From DATAQC01 sp051005135 (GTDB taxonomy: Bacteria > Actinomycetota > Acidimicrobiia > Acidimicrobiales > AC-14), in the NCBI GenBank assembly GCA_051005135.1, contig JBPCJQ010000092.1, positions 1 through 22,483 on the forward strand: 22,483 nt of DNA. Reading direction: 5' to 3'. Within the stretch, counting starts at the first letter, position 1, and each line of letters starts with the position of its first letter. Position numbers and translations under genes: made by a program. Shown piece after piece: positions 6,509 through 13,728 of this stretch. Below the pieces are notes generated by a model. It was given only the letters and a program-made list of their open reading frames with translations. It was not told the origin of the DNA and did not search any database.

Positions 6509-8809
6509 CTAGGGAGCACCCTCGGTGAGGCTGTGGAGGATGGCCTTGCCGATCTCGGCGAGGATCCGCGAGTCAGTGATCTTGGCGCCCGAGGCGTCGC
6601 GCACGTAGAAGGCGTCGAGCACCTGGGCCCCGAGGGTCTGCACCCTCGCGGAGCGGATGTCGAGATCGAGCTCGGCCAGGGCCCGGGTGATGCGGTAGAG
6701 CACACCGATGCCGTCGGGCGCCTGCACGTCGATCACCGAGGCGGTGTCGGAGGCGTCGTTGTGGAACTCGACGCTGGCCGGAACGGCCAACACAGTCCGG
6801 CGCGCCCTGCCGTAGGTGCGGGCCCGCTCGGCCAGTCGGGCGTTGAGGGCGAGACGGCCGTCGAGCACCCGCTCGAGGTCGGCGGTGACCCGGGCCCACG
6901 GGATCTCGCTACGCACGGGGTCGACCACCCGGAACTCGGCCAGGGCCCGTCCCGCGTCGCTGGAGTAGGCCGATGCGGCCAGCACGTCGAGGCCGTGGAG
7001 GGCCAGCACGCCCGACACCCGGCTGAAGATGCCGGGACGGTCGTCGGTCATCACCGTGAGGACGTCGTCGTCGGCCAGGACGCGCCGGCCCCTCTCGGCC
7101 AGCTGGGTGAGCTGGGTCGGCGAAGGGAACTGGTTGGTGACCACGGCCGCGGCGGCGTCACCGTCGAGGACGCTCGCCACCCGGTCGACCAGCTGACCCA
7201 CGAGCTGGGCCTTCCACGGCCCCCATGCCGAAGAGCCGGTAGCGAGGGAATCGGCCTCGGTGAGGGCGGCCAGCAGGTGCAGGCGCGACGACGAGCCCAC
7301 CGCCGAGGCCACCCGCTCGATGGTGGTGGGGTCGTCGAGATCGCGCCGCGTTGCCACCTCGGACAGGAGCAGGTGATGGCACACCAGGGCGGCGACGGCG
7401 GCCACGTCGTCGCCGGGGTAACCCATGCGGGCGCAGATGCGCGACACCAGCGCCACGCCCACCTCGCTGTGGTCGCCCTGGTAGCCCTTGCCGATGTCGT
7501 GCAACAGGGCCGCCACGACCAGAAGGTCGGGGCGGTCCACCCGTGACCGCAGCCGGGCGGCGTTGGCGGTGGCCTCCAGGAGGTGACGGTCGACGGTCCA
7601 GCGGTGGTAGGCGTTTCGCTGGGGGAGGGCCCTTACCGGCTGCCACTCGGGGAGCAGTCGGCACCACACCCCGCGCTGATCGAGCGCCTCGATCACCCGC
7701 ACCGCGGGCGACCCGGCCAGCAGGAGATCGGCGAACAGGGAGCGGGCCCCCTCGGGCCACGGCTCGGGCGGCGGGGAGGCGATGGCAGCCAGGCGCTCCA
7801 GTGACCGGCGGTCGATCACGGTGTGCTGTGTCGCCGCCGTCACCGCCGCCCGCAGGACGAGGACAGGATCGTCGCCGACGGGCGCGTCGTCGTCGACGTG
7901 AACCTCTCCGGCTTCCAGGCGCAGGCCGTCGCCCAAGACCCTGGTGTGGCGGCTCCTTCGTCCGAGAGGGCCGCGGACGGCGATGCGTACTCGCCGCCAG
8001 GTGTCGTCGCTGTTCCAGGCGATGGTGCGAGCCGCCTCGGCGATGCGCGACATGAGGGCGTCGGCGTCGGTGTCGCCCAGCGCCGCCGCCACCGCGTCCT
8101 GTTCCTGGAGCACCAGCACGTTGGACGGACGGCCAGTGATGCGATGCAGCTCGACACGGGCGTCCAGCAGCACCGAGTAGGCGCCGGCCAGGCCGGCGAC
8201 GTCCTCGTCGAGCAGCACCCGGCGGGCGGCCTGGGCCCAGTGCAGCGAGTGCACGTCGCGCAGGCCGCCCCTGCCCTCTTTGAGGTCGGGCTCGAGGCGG
8301 AACGCCACCTCTCCCACCCCGTCGTGGCGAGCGTCGACTCGGGCACCCAGCTCGTTGAGCCAGCGCTTCGACCTCTTCTCCCACTGGGACAAGGCGCCCG
8401 ACGCCAGCCGCTCGCTGAGGGACGGGTCGCCGGCCACGTGGCGGGCGCTCAGCACTGCGGTTGCGGTGTCGAGGTCGTCGTCGGCCAGGCTCAGGACGTC
8501 GCGCACGGTGCCCACGCTGTGGCCCAGGTGCAGGCCCTCGTCCCATATCGGGTACCACACCCGGTTGGCCACTGTGGCGACGTCGGCTCCACGCTCGTGC
8601 ACCAGCATCACGTCGATGTCGCTCTGGGGACACAGCTCGCGGCGCCCGAACCCGCCGACCGCCACCAGAGCCACGCCGGTCGGGTCGCCCTGGGTGGCCT
8701 GGTCCAGGAGCTCGGCCAGCCAGGCGTCGACCAGGTCGCTGTAGGCCCGGCACCAGCCAGCACCCCGCCGGGCGGCATCACCCAGCAGCGGGCGGCGATC
8801 GAGGCCCAT
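6509..8809 (-). CDS. glnD: [Protein-PII] nucleotidyltransferase / GlnD
   Basis: This 766-residue bifunctional PII-modifying enzyme transfers a nucleotide (UMP in proteobacteria, AMP in studied actinobacteria) to and from PII according to glutamine level. The nucleotidyltransferase motif is GGFGRRELCPQSDIDVMLV (residues 52-70). The PII-UTase linker carries EPDLKEGRGGLRDV (173-186). The HD phosphohydrolase core is HDIGKGYQGDHSE (437-449), with CHH at 477-479. Two ACT domains follow: TDDRPGIFSRVSGVLALHG (588-606) and APDGIGVLYRITRALAELDL (697-716), the second preceded by NDAS. All catalytic blocks are intact. I chose ATG 8809 because it lies 4 nt after the upstream gene's stop and precedes the conserved part by a sensible distance. 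An in-frame extension to 9145 is only the shadow of that upstream gene. Confidence 0.95.
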   Translation of the reverse strand: MGLDRRPLLGDAARRGAGWCRAYSDLVDAWLAELLDQATQGDPTGVALVAVGGFGRRELCPQSDIDVMLVHERGADVATVANRVWYPIWDEGLHLGHSVGTVRDVLSLADDDLDTATAVLSARHVAGDPSLSERLASGALSQWEKRSKRWLNELGARVDARHDGVGEVAFRLEPDLKEGRGGLRDVHSLHWAQAARRVLLDEDVAGLAGAYSVLLDARVELHRITGRPSNVLVLQEQDAVAAALGDTDADALMSRIAEAARTIAWNSDDTWRRVRIAVRGPLGRRSRHTRVLGDGLRLEAGEVHVDDDAPVGDDPVLVLRAAVTAATQHTVIDRRSLERLAAIASPPPEPWPEGARSLFADLLLAGSPAVRVIEALDQRGVWCRLLPEWQPVRALPQRNAYHRWTVDRHLLEATANAARLRSRVDRPDLLVVAALLHDIGKGYQGDHSEVGVALVSRICARMGYPGDDVAAVAALVCHHLLLSEVATRRDLDDPTTIERVASAVGSSSRLHLLAALTEADSLATGSSAWGPWKAQLVGQLVDRVASVLDGDAAAAVVTNQFPSPTQLTQLAERGRRVLADDDVLTVMTDDRPGIFSRVSGVLALHGLDVLAASAYSSDAGRALAEFRVVDPVRSEIPWARVTADLERVLDGRLALNARLAERARTYGRARRTVLAVPASVEFHNDASDTASVIDVQAPDGIGVLYRITRALAELDLDIRSARVQTLGAQVLDAFYVRDASGAKITDSRILAEIGKAILHSLTEGAP

Positions 8810-8813
8810 GAGA

Positions 8814-9134
8814 TCAGGCGGCCGAGGGCCCTCCGCCAGCCAAAGGTGCCATCCGCCGATTGTTGCGGCGCACCAACAGGGCCTGCCCGCCACTGGCCAG
8901 GACGATGCCCACGACGACGGGATGGATGAGAGAGGCCACAGCCAGCGCCAACACCAGACCGGGCACGAACCACAACCAGAACCACCGCCACCAAGGCTGC
9001 GCACGCTGGTGGACGGCCAGTGCCTCAGCCAGCCGGGCCTGGTCGGGGTCGTCGGGGGGCCGCCCGATGCGCACCAACCTCCGGATCCGCCGGCGCTCGG
9101 CCACGGAGAGCGCGGCCCACTCGTCGGACAACAT
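8814..9134 (-). CDS. Small two-helix membrane protein upstream of glnD
   Basis: This protein of about 106 residues has a charged cytoplasmic N-terminus (LSVAERRRIRRLVRIGRPP) and two adjacent hydrophobic helices (WFWLWFVPGLVLALAVASLI and VVVGIVLASGGQALLV), followed by RRNNRR. I do not recognise a named family. Its stop lies 4 nt before glnD, so it is probably cotranscribed with it. The ATG at 9134 (MLSDEW) is preferred. A weak -10-like CATGGT lies 6 nt upstream, and longer in-frame starts run into the divergent antiporter gene. The frame is open to 9329, so an earlier GTG (such as the one giving VNGLLHAP) cannot be excluded. Confidence 0.6.
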   Translation of the reverse strand: MLSDEWAALSVAERRRIRRLVRIGRPPDDPDQARLAEALAVHQRAQPWWRWFWLWFVPGLVLALAVASLIHPVVVGIVLASGGQALLVRRNNRRMAPLAGGGPSAA

Positions 9135-9209
9135 CTGACGACCATGCCACACCTTCCAGGGCTTGTCGCCGTCCCGAGGGGCGTGTAACAGACCGTTCAC
9201 GCTTCGGAC

Positions 9210-11921
9210 ATGTTGGCGCAACGGAGCCTTCGTACCGTCCCACGGGCGAGCGTCACCACGGTCCTTCTCCACGTCCTCATCGTCCTCGTCGCGGCCAAGG
9301 TCGCCGCCGAGATGGCCGAGCGCGCCCATGTGCCCCCGGTGGTCGGAGAGATCCTCGCCGGCGTGCTGATCGGGCCGTCGGCCCTGGCGCTGGTGGGCGG
9401 CGACGCTGTGCTGTCGGTGCTCGCCGAGCTGGGCGTGATCCTCCTCCTGCTCCAGGTAGGCATGGAGATGGACCTGGCCGAGCTGGGCGCGGTGGGCCCG
9501 TCGTCACTGGTCGTGGCCTGCGTGGGCGTGGTCGTGCCGTTCATAGGAGGCGCTGCCATGGGAGCGGCCCTCGGCATGGCCGGCAAGGAGGCGATCTTCG
9601 TGGGAGCGGCACTGACGGCCACCAGCGTGGGGATCACCGCCCGGGTGTTCGGCGACCTCTACGCCCTGGCCACCGTCGAGGCCCGGACTGTGCTGGGAGC
9701 GGCCGTGGCCGACGACGTGATCGGCCTCGTCATGCTCACCGTGGTCGTCAAGGTCGTCTCCGGGGGATCAGTGGCCCCCCTCTCGGTGGCCTGGGTGGTG
9801 GTGCTCGCGATCGCCTTCCTCGTGGTGACGGCCATGATCGGCGTGCGGGTAGTGCCACCCCTCTTCGCCATGGTCCAGCGCCAGAGCCAGTCCGCAGGCA
9901 CCCTCGTAGGCCTCGCCCTGGCCTTCACCCTGGGAGTAGCCGAGCTCGCCCAGGGCGCCGGATTGGCGCCCATCGTGGGGGCCTTCGTGGCCGGCATATC
10001 CCTGTCCAGCAGCCGGGCGGCCGACCGTATCCGCCGTGACCTGGCGCCCGTCGGCCACCTGTTCGTTCCCGTGTTCTTCCTGCAGATCGGCATCGACGCC
10101 GACGTCCGTCGCTTTGCCGACCCGGGCGTGCTGAGACTGGCCGCAGTGCTGTTGGCGGTCGCCGTCGCCGGCAAGCTGGCATCGGCCGGCGGCATGCTCG
10201 GTCGAGGCGATCGTCTGCTCGTGGGCATAGGCATGATCCCGCGCGGTGAGGTGGGCCTCATCTTCGCCACCCTGGGACTGCGCCAGCACGTGTACGGCGA
10301 CGACGTCTACGCCGCCCTGCTCCTCGTGGTGCTGGTCACGACGCTGGTGACACCGCCGGCCCTGCGGTGGCGGCTCGGCAACCTACGAGCCCGTGCCCGA
10401 GCGTCGCCCTCCCGGGCGGCCCCACCCGAGGGATGGCTGCGGGTGCCGGCGGCCAACGGCGAGCTGGTGGAGCTGGCCGCCGAACCGCCCGCCGGCGATG
10501 CTCTGGCCGTGGCCATGCAGGCCGCGCTGGCCTGCGAGACCCATCGCCCCGGTCCCGAGCTGTTGGCCTGGCTGGCGGGCCTGCCTCCCGAGCGGCTCCA
10601 GTGGAGCGCCCAGGCCCGGCGCCAGCTGCTCCACCTGTTGGACGAGGGCGGCCCTCGAGCCTGGCGTTTCCTCGCCGTCACGGGGGTACTGGCCCGGGCG
10701 TTGCCCGAGCTGGCTGAAGCTCTGGGTCGTCGCCAGGCAGATGCCGGCCAGGTCGACCCGCTCGAGGCGCTCCGCTGGCCGACCCTGGCCCGCCTGCGGG
10801 AGAGGACCGTGCCCACCGACCTGCGCCATCCCGAACGTCTGCTCTTGGCCGCAATCGTCCTCGACGCGACCGATGGGGGCCCCGACCAACCGGTGGTCGT
10901 GGCCCGGCGCCTGGTGCAGCGTCTCGACCTGGGCGCCGCCGCCGAGCAGGCGGTGGCCGGCCTGGTCGAGGACAGCAACCTGCTCCCCGCCGCGGCCCGT
11001 CGCCTCGACGCCCTGTCCCAGGAGCCCGTTCTCCAACTGGCCGCTCACCTGGGTTCGCTCGAGCGGGCCCGGGCCCAATACCTGCTGGCCTTGGCCACTG
11101 CCAACGGCGACGCCGGGCTGAGCGATCGCCTGGCTGCTCTCGACGGCCTCCTCCAGCAGGCGCTCACGCGCAACGACCTGGTCGGACGGGAAGCGTCGAA
11201 CGCGGTCGAGGCCCGCAAGGCCCGTGCCGCTCGCCTCACCGTCGACCCTGCCGTGGCCGAGCGCATCGCCGCCGCCCCTCGGGCCTATGTACTGGAGGTG
11301 GAGCCGGCCGACTTGGCCCGCCAGGCGGCCTTGTGTGAGCCGGCACCAGGTCGGAGCTCGGTGCGGGTGGCGGTCTCTCCCGTCGCCGACGACCACCACC
11401 TGGTAGAGCTTGTGGCGGCCGACCGGGTGGGCCTTGTGGCCGCGGAGACCAGAGTGCTGGCAGACCTCGACCTCGACGTCGTCGGCGCGGTGGTCGCCAC
11501 CTGGGGCGATGGTTGCGCGCTGGGCTCGTTCACCGTCTCCGGCGTCCCACCAGACCCCCACGCCCTTCAGGCCCGCATGTCCGAGGCGCTGGACGATCCG
11601 CCACGATCACCCCCGCTCGCAGGAGCCCGTCTCCAAGTCGACAACGACGCCTCCCCATGGCACACCGTTGCCATAGTGGAGGCTCTCGACCATCGGGGGC
11701 TGCTCCACCAGATCACCACCGCGTTCGCTGCTGCCGGGGCCAGCGTGCACACCGCCCGCCTGTCCAGCGCCGGCGGGCTGGCCCGCGACCAGTTCGAGCT
11801 CACCGACCGCAGCGCCGACAAACTCGACGAAGGCACGGTCGAGCGCATCGGCCGGCTGCTCACCGAGGGAGTCACCCCTTCGCGGTGGGTGCGACTGTGG
11901 CGTCAGAAACGCGACAGATAG
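9210..11921 (+). CDS. CPA2-type cation:proton antiporter fused to a degenerate GlnD-like HD-ACT-ACT module
   Basis: This is a 903-residue protein. Residues about 17-390 form a polytopic sodium/proton-exchanger domain of the KefB/GerN type: VVGEILAGVLIGP (44-56), TATSVGITARVF (136-147), the ion-site pair D168-D169 in AVADDVIGL, and GMIPRGEVGLIFA (341-353). Residues about 435-903 are soluble and align by eye with GlnD from this same window. ARRQLLHLLDEGGPRAWRFL matches the pre-HD helix region. LLLAAIVLDATDGG (545-557 region) stands where GlnD has VVAALLHDIGKG, so the HD metal ligands are lost. NLLPAAARRLD matches LLLSEVATRRD. Two ACT-like units follow (about 730-775 and 808-870), the last opening with VDNDAS and containing DHRGLLHQITTAF, as in GlnD. 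The family exchanges K+, Na+ or NH4+ for protons. The ion and ligand here are unknown. ATG 9210 is the only reasonable start and has no clear ribosome binding site. Confidence 0.85.
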   Translation: MLAQRSLRTVPRASVTTVLLHVLIVLVAAKVAAEMAERAHVPPVVGEILAGVLIGPSALALVGGDAVLSVLAELGVILLLLQVGMEMDLAELGAVGPSSLVVACVGVVVPFIGGAAMGAALGMAGKEAIFVGAALTATSVGITARVFGDLYALATVEARTVLGAAVADDVIGLVMLTVVVKVVSGGSVAPLSVAWVVVLAIAFLVVTAMIGVRVVPPLFAMVQRQSQSAGTLVGLALAFTLGVAELAQGAGLAPIVGAFVAGISLSSSRAADRIRRDLAPVGHLFVPVFFLQIGIDADVRRFADPGVLRLAAVLLAVAVAGKLASAGGMLGRGDRLLVGIGMIPRGEVGLIFATLGLRQHVYGDDVYAALLLVVLVTTLVTPPALRWRLGNLRARARASPSRAAPPEGWLRVPAANGELVELAAEPPAGDALAVAMQAALACETHRPGPELLAWLAGLPPERLQWSAQARRQLLHLLDEGGPRAWRFLAVTGVLARALPELAEALGRRQADAGQVDPLEALRWPTLARLRERTVPTDLRHPERLLLAAIVLDATDGGPDQPVVVARRLVQRLDLGAAAEQAVAGLVEDSNLLPAAARRLDALSQEPVLQLAAHLGSLERARAQYLLALATANGDAGLSDRLAALDGLLQQALTRNDLVGREASNAVEARKARAARLTVDPAVAERIAAAPRAYVLEVEPADLARQAALCEPAPGRSSVRVAVSPVADDHHLVELVAADRVGLVAAETRVLADLDLDVVGAVVATWGDGCALGSFTVSGVPPDPHALQARMSEALDDPPRSPPLAGARLQVDNDASPWHTVAIVEALDHRGLLHQITTAFAAAGASVHTARLSSAGGLARDQFELTDRSADKLDEGTVERIGRLLTEGVTPSRWVRLWRQKRDR

Positions 11922-11923
11922 TC

Positions 11924-11961
11924 GTCACTAAGGCGAAACCCGCGAGTGACTGCACTGAAAC
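11924..11961 (+). promoter_or_regulatory. GlnR operator (two a/b site pairs) upstream of amt
   Basis: The sequence reads GTCAC-n6-GAAAC-n6-GTGAC-n6-GAAAC, all four pentamers exact and all three spacers exactly 6 nt. This is the known actinobacterial GlnR consensus gTnAC-n6-GaAAC repeated twice. It starts 2 nt after the antiporter stop and is centred about 62 bp upstream of the transcription start predicted from TAGGTT (11993-11998), a position suited to activation of amt during nitrogen limitation. No glnR gene is in the window. Confidence 0.85.
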
Positions 11962-12011
11962 GCCCTCTTTCTACGCTCCATCCGTCACCGCCTAGGTTGG
12001 AGAAAGAGGGC
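11962..12011 (+). repeat. Perfect 11-bp inverted repeat over the amt ribosome binding site
   Basis: GCCCTCTTTCT (11962-11972) and AGAAAGAGGGC (12001-12011) are perfect reverse complements separated by 28 nt. The right arm is most of the purine-rich ribosome binding site of amt, 4 nt before its GTG. The left arm abuts the GlnR operator. If transcripts begin upstream of 11962 the stem would hide the ribosome binding site. If they begin near 12005 the repeat acts only as DNA. Confidence 0.65.
11993..11998 (+). promoter_or_regulatory. Putative -10 element of amt
   Basis: TAGGTT fits TANNNT and lies in the loop of the inverted repeat. The corresponding -35 position (around 11970-11975) is poor, as expected for an activator-dependent promoter next to a GlnR operator. 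It leaves a short leader with the AGAGGG ribosome binding site before GTG 12016. Confidence 0.5.
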
Positions 12012-12015
12012 CGAC

Positions 12016-13581
12016 GTGCGCCACCGAACCCTGCGAACCGCCGTTGCTTCCGTCGCCGTGCTGGCAGCCATGGCCGCCACCACGGCGACGGCATGGGCCA
12101 GCCCCACCGATGGAGGCGGCATCCCACCGGGCGACAAGCTCAGCCACGGCGAGATCGGCCTGAACCTGTTGTGGATAGTCATTGGCGCGGTGCTGGTGAT
12201 CTTCATGCAGGCGGGCTTCGCGCTAGTGGAGACCGGGTTCTGCCGGGCCAAGCACGCCGCCCACGTGGTGAGCACCAACTTCGCCATCTTCGGCATCGGT
12301 TTCGTGGCCTACTTCTGCGTGGGCTACGCCTTCATGTTCGGCGGGTACAGCTTCCCGAACTTGTTCGGCTACGACAAGGCCATCGGGGGGGCTCTCATCG
12401 GGTCGGGCAACGGCGTGCTGCTGTGGAAAGGCGGCTTCTTCCTGAGCGGAGGCGCCTACGACGTGGGTGTTCTCGCCTTCTTCTTGTACATGGTGGCTTT
12501 CATGGACACCACTGCCACCATCCCCACCGGGGCCATGGCCGAGCGATGGAAGTGGAACAGCTTCGTCGTGTGGGGGCTCTTCTGCGGAGCTGTCTACTAC
12601 CCACTGTTCGGGGCATGGACGTGGGGTGGCGGCTGGCTGGCCAAGCTCGGTGCCAGCGCCGGCCTCGGCCACGGCTACACCGACTTCGCCGGATCAGGGG
12701 TGGTCCACATGATGGGCGGTGTCGCCGGCCTGGCCGGAGCACTCGTCCTCGGCCCCAGGTTGGGCAAGTACGGGCCTGACGGCAAGCCCCGTGCCATGCC
12801 CGCCCACCACATCCCCATGGCCATGCTGGGCACGTTCATCCTCCTGTTCGGCTGGTTCGGCTTTAACGCTGCCTCCACCTTCGGGGCCACCGACCATCGC
12901 TTCGCAGTGGTCGCCGCCAACACCGCTATCGCCGCTGCCTTCGGTGCCGTCTTCGCCATGCTCTGGGTGCAGCGCCGCTCGCCGGAGCACAAACCTGACC
13001 CCGGCATGATGGCCAACGGCATGCTCGCCGGGCTGGTCGCCATAACCGCCCCTTGCGCCTTCGTCCAACCGTGGGCGGCGGCGGTCATCGGCATAGTCGC
13101 CGGCGTCCTGGTGGTCGAGTCGGTGTGGTACATCGAGAAGCGGGGAGTGGACGACCCGGTGGGCGCCATCTCCGTCCACGGCGTATGTGGGGCGTGGGGC
13201 GTGCTCTCGGTGGGGATCTTCGCCGACGGCAGCTACGGGGGCGACTGGAACCTCACCGGCTCCAAGACCCAGAACCTGTGGGGCGTACTCTACGGCCACG
13301 GGGGAGGCGGCCAGCTTGCCGCTCAGGCGGCCGGTGTGGCCACCATCGCCATCGTGATGTTCAGCATCGTCTACACCTTCTTCCGGGTCCAGAACGCCCT
13401 GACCAAGGGGGGCATCCGTCCCACCGAGGATGTGGAGCTAGCTGGGCTCGACCTCCCCGAGATGGGCGTCTTGGCCTACCCCGACTTCCTGGGTCACGTT
13501 GTCACCCGCGACGGCGACGGCATGGACCAACCGGCACCGGTGATCGAGCCGTCGATCACTGGCCCGGTGGACGGGAGATGA
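12016..13581 (+). CDS. amt: Ammonium transporter (Amt)
   Basis: This 521-residue Amt/Mep/Rh-family membrane channel has an N-terminal signal-like segment (to about residue 29, AWAS), followed by 11 expected membrane spans. Typical segments are FMQAGFALVETGFCRAKHA (63-81), DFAGSGVVHMMGGVAGLAGA (223-242) with pore histidine H231, LFGWFGFNAAST (277-288) and ISVHGVCGAWGVLSVGIFA (385-403) with the second pore histidine H388. The cytosolic tail keeps the conserved GLDLPEMGVLAYP. Amt normally forms a trimer gated by a PII protein (GlnK), but no glnK follows it here. The GTG start is preceded by GGAGAAAGAGGG with about 5 nt spacing. The upstream GlnR box indicates nitrogen-regulated expression, and it lies beside glnD and the GlnD-like antiporter. 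Confidence 0.96.
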   Translation: MRHRTLRTAVASVAVLAAMAATTATAWASPTDGGGIPPGDKLSHGEIGLNLLWIVIGAVLVIFMQAGFALVETGFCRAKHAAHVVSTNFAIFGIGFVAYFCVGYAFMFGGYSFPNLFGYDKAIGGALIGSGNGVLLWKGGFFLSGGAYDVGVLAFFLYMVAFMDTTATIPTGAMAERWKWNSFVVWGLFCGAVYYPLFGAWTWGGGWLAKLGASAGLGHGYTDFAGSGVVHMMGGVAGLAGALVLGPRLGKYGPDGKPRAMPAHHIPMAMLGTFILLFGWFGFNAASTFGATDHRFAVVAANTAIAAAFGAVFAMLWVQRRSPEHKPDPGMMANGMLAGLVAITAPCAFVQPWAAAVIGIVAGVLVVESVWYIEKRGVDDPVGAISVHGVCGAWGVLSVGIFADGSYGGDWNLTGSKTQNLWGVLYGHGGGGQLAAQAAGVATIAIVMFSIVYTFFRVQNALTKGGIRPTEDVELAGLDLPEMGVLAYPDFLGHVVTRDGDGMDQPAPVIEPSITGPVDGR

Positions 13582-13683
13582 CCTTCTGCGTTCGAAGCCC
13601 ACGCCGAGCTCGACCCCGTCGACCGCCAGCTTCTCGGGGGCGGCCGGTTGGAGGGAGGCAGAAGGCGTACCCGTCTCGGACAT
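13438..13683 (-). pseudogene. Possible truncated gene start antisense to the amt 3' end
   Basis: On the minus strand an ATG at 13683 lies 8 nt after a TACCCT element (13697-13692). About 30 codons (MSETGTPSASLQPAAPEKLA, then VDGVELGVGFERR) have the strong G/C third-position bias of this genome. From about 13590 the frame runs antisense into the end of amt, with unusual codons such as AGA, AGG and TCA, and stops at 13438. It looks like the 5' remnant of a gene whose remainder was lost, but an 82-residue overlapping gene or chance cannot be excluded. I recognise no family. Confidence 0.3.
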
Positions 13684-13712
13684 CGCGCCCAAGGGTAGTT
13701 CTCCGGCCGTTG

Positions 13713-13718
13713 TAGCAT
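13713..13718 (+). promoter_or_regulatory. Putative -10 element of the alpha/beta hydrolase gene
   Basis: TAGCAT lies 10 nt before the GTG at 13729, which predicts a leader of only a few nucleotides. No Shine-Dalgarno sequence is visible. Confidence 0.4.
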
Positions 13719-13728
13719 TTGCGTCGAG

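Noticed and set aside
8810..9145. 112-codon upstream extension of glnD
   Set aside because: It is a shifted-frame shadow of the two-helix membrane-protein gene, and its translation is Trp/Cys/Gly-rich and unlike any GlnD N-terminus.
9233..9245. TACCGT as a leaderless -10 element for the antiporter
   Set aside because: No in-frame ATG, GTG or TTG lies at the required distance. The next candidate start would remove the first membrane helix.
10383..11561. 392-codon minus-strand frame within the antiporter fusion gene
   Set aside because: The Gln/Gly/His-rich translation has no motif, while the plus strand encodes recognisable GlnD-like blocks across the same bases.
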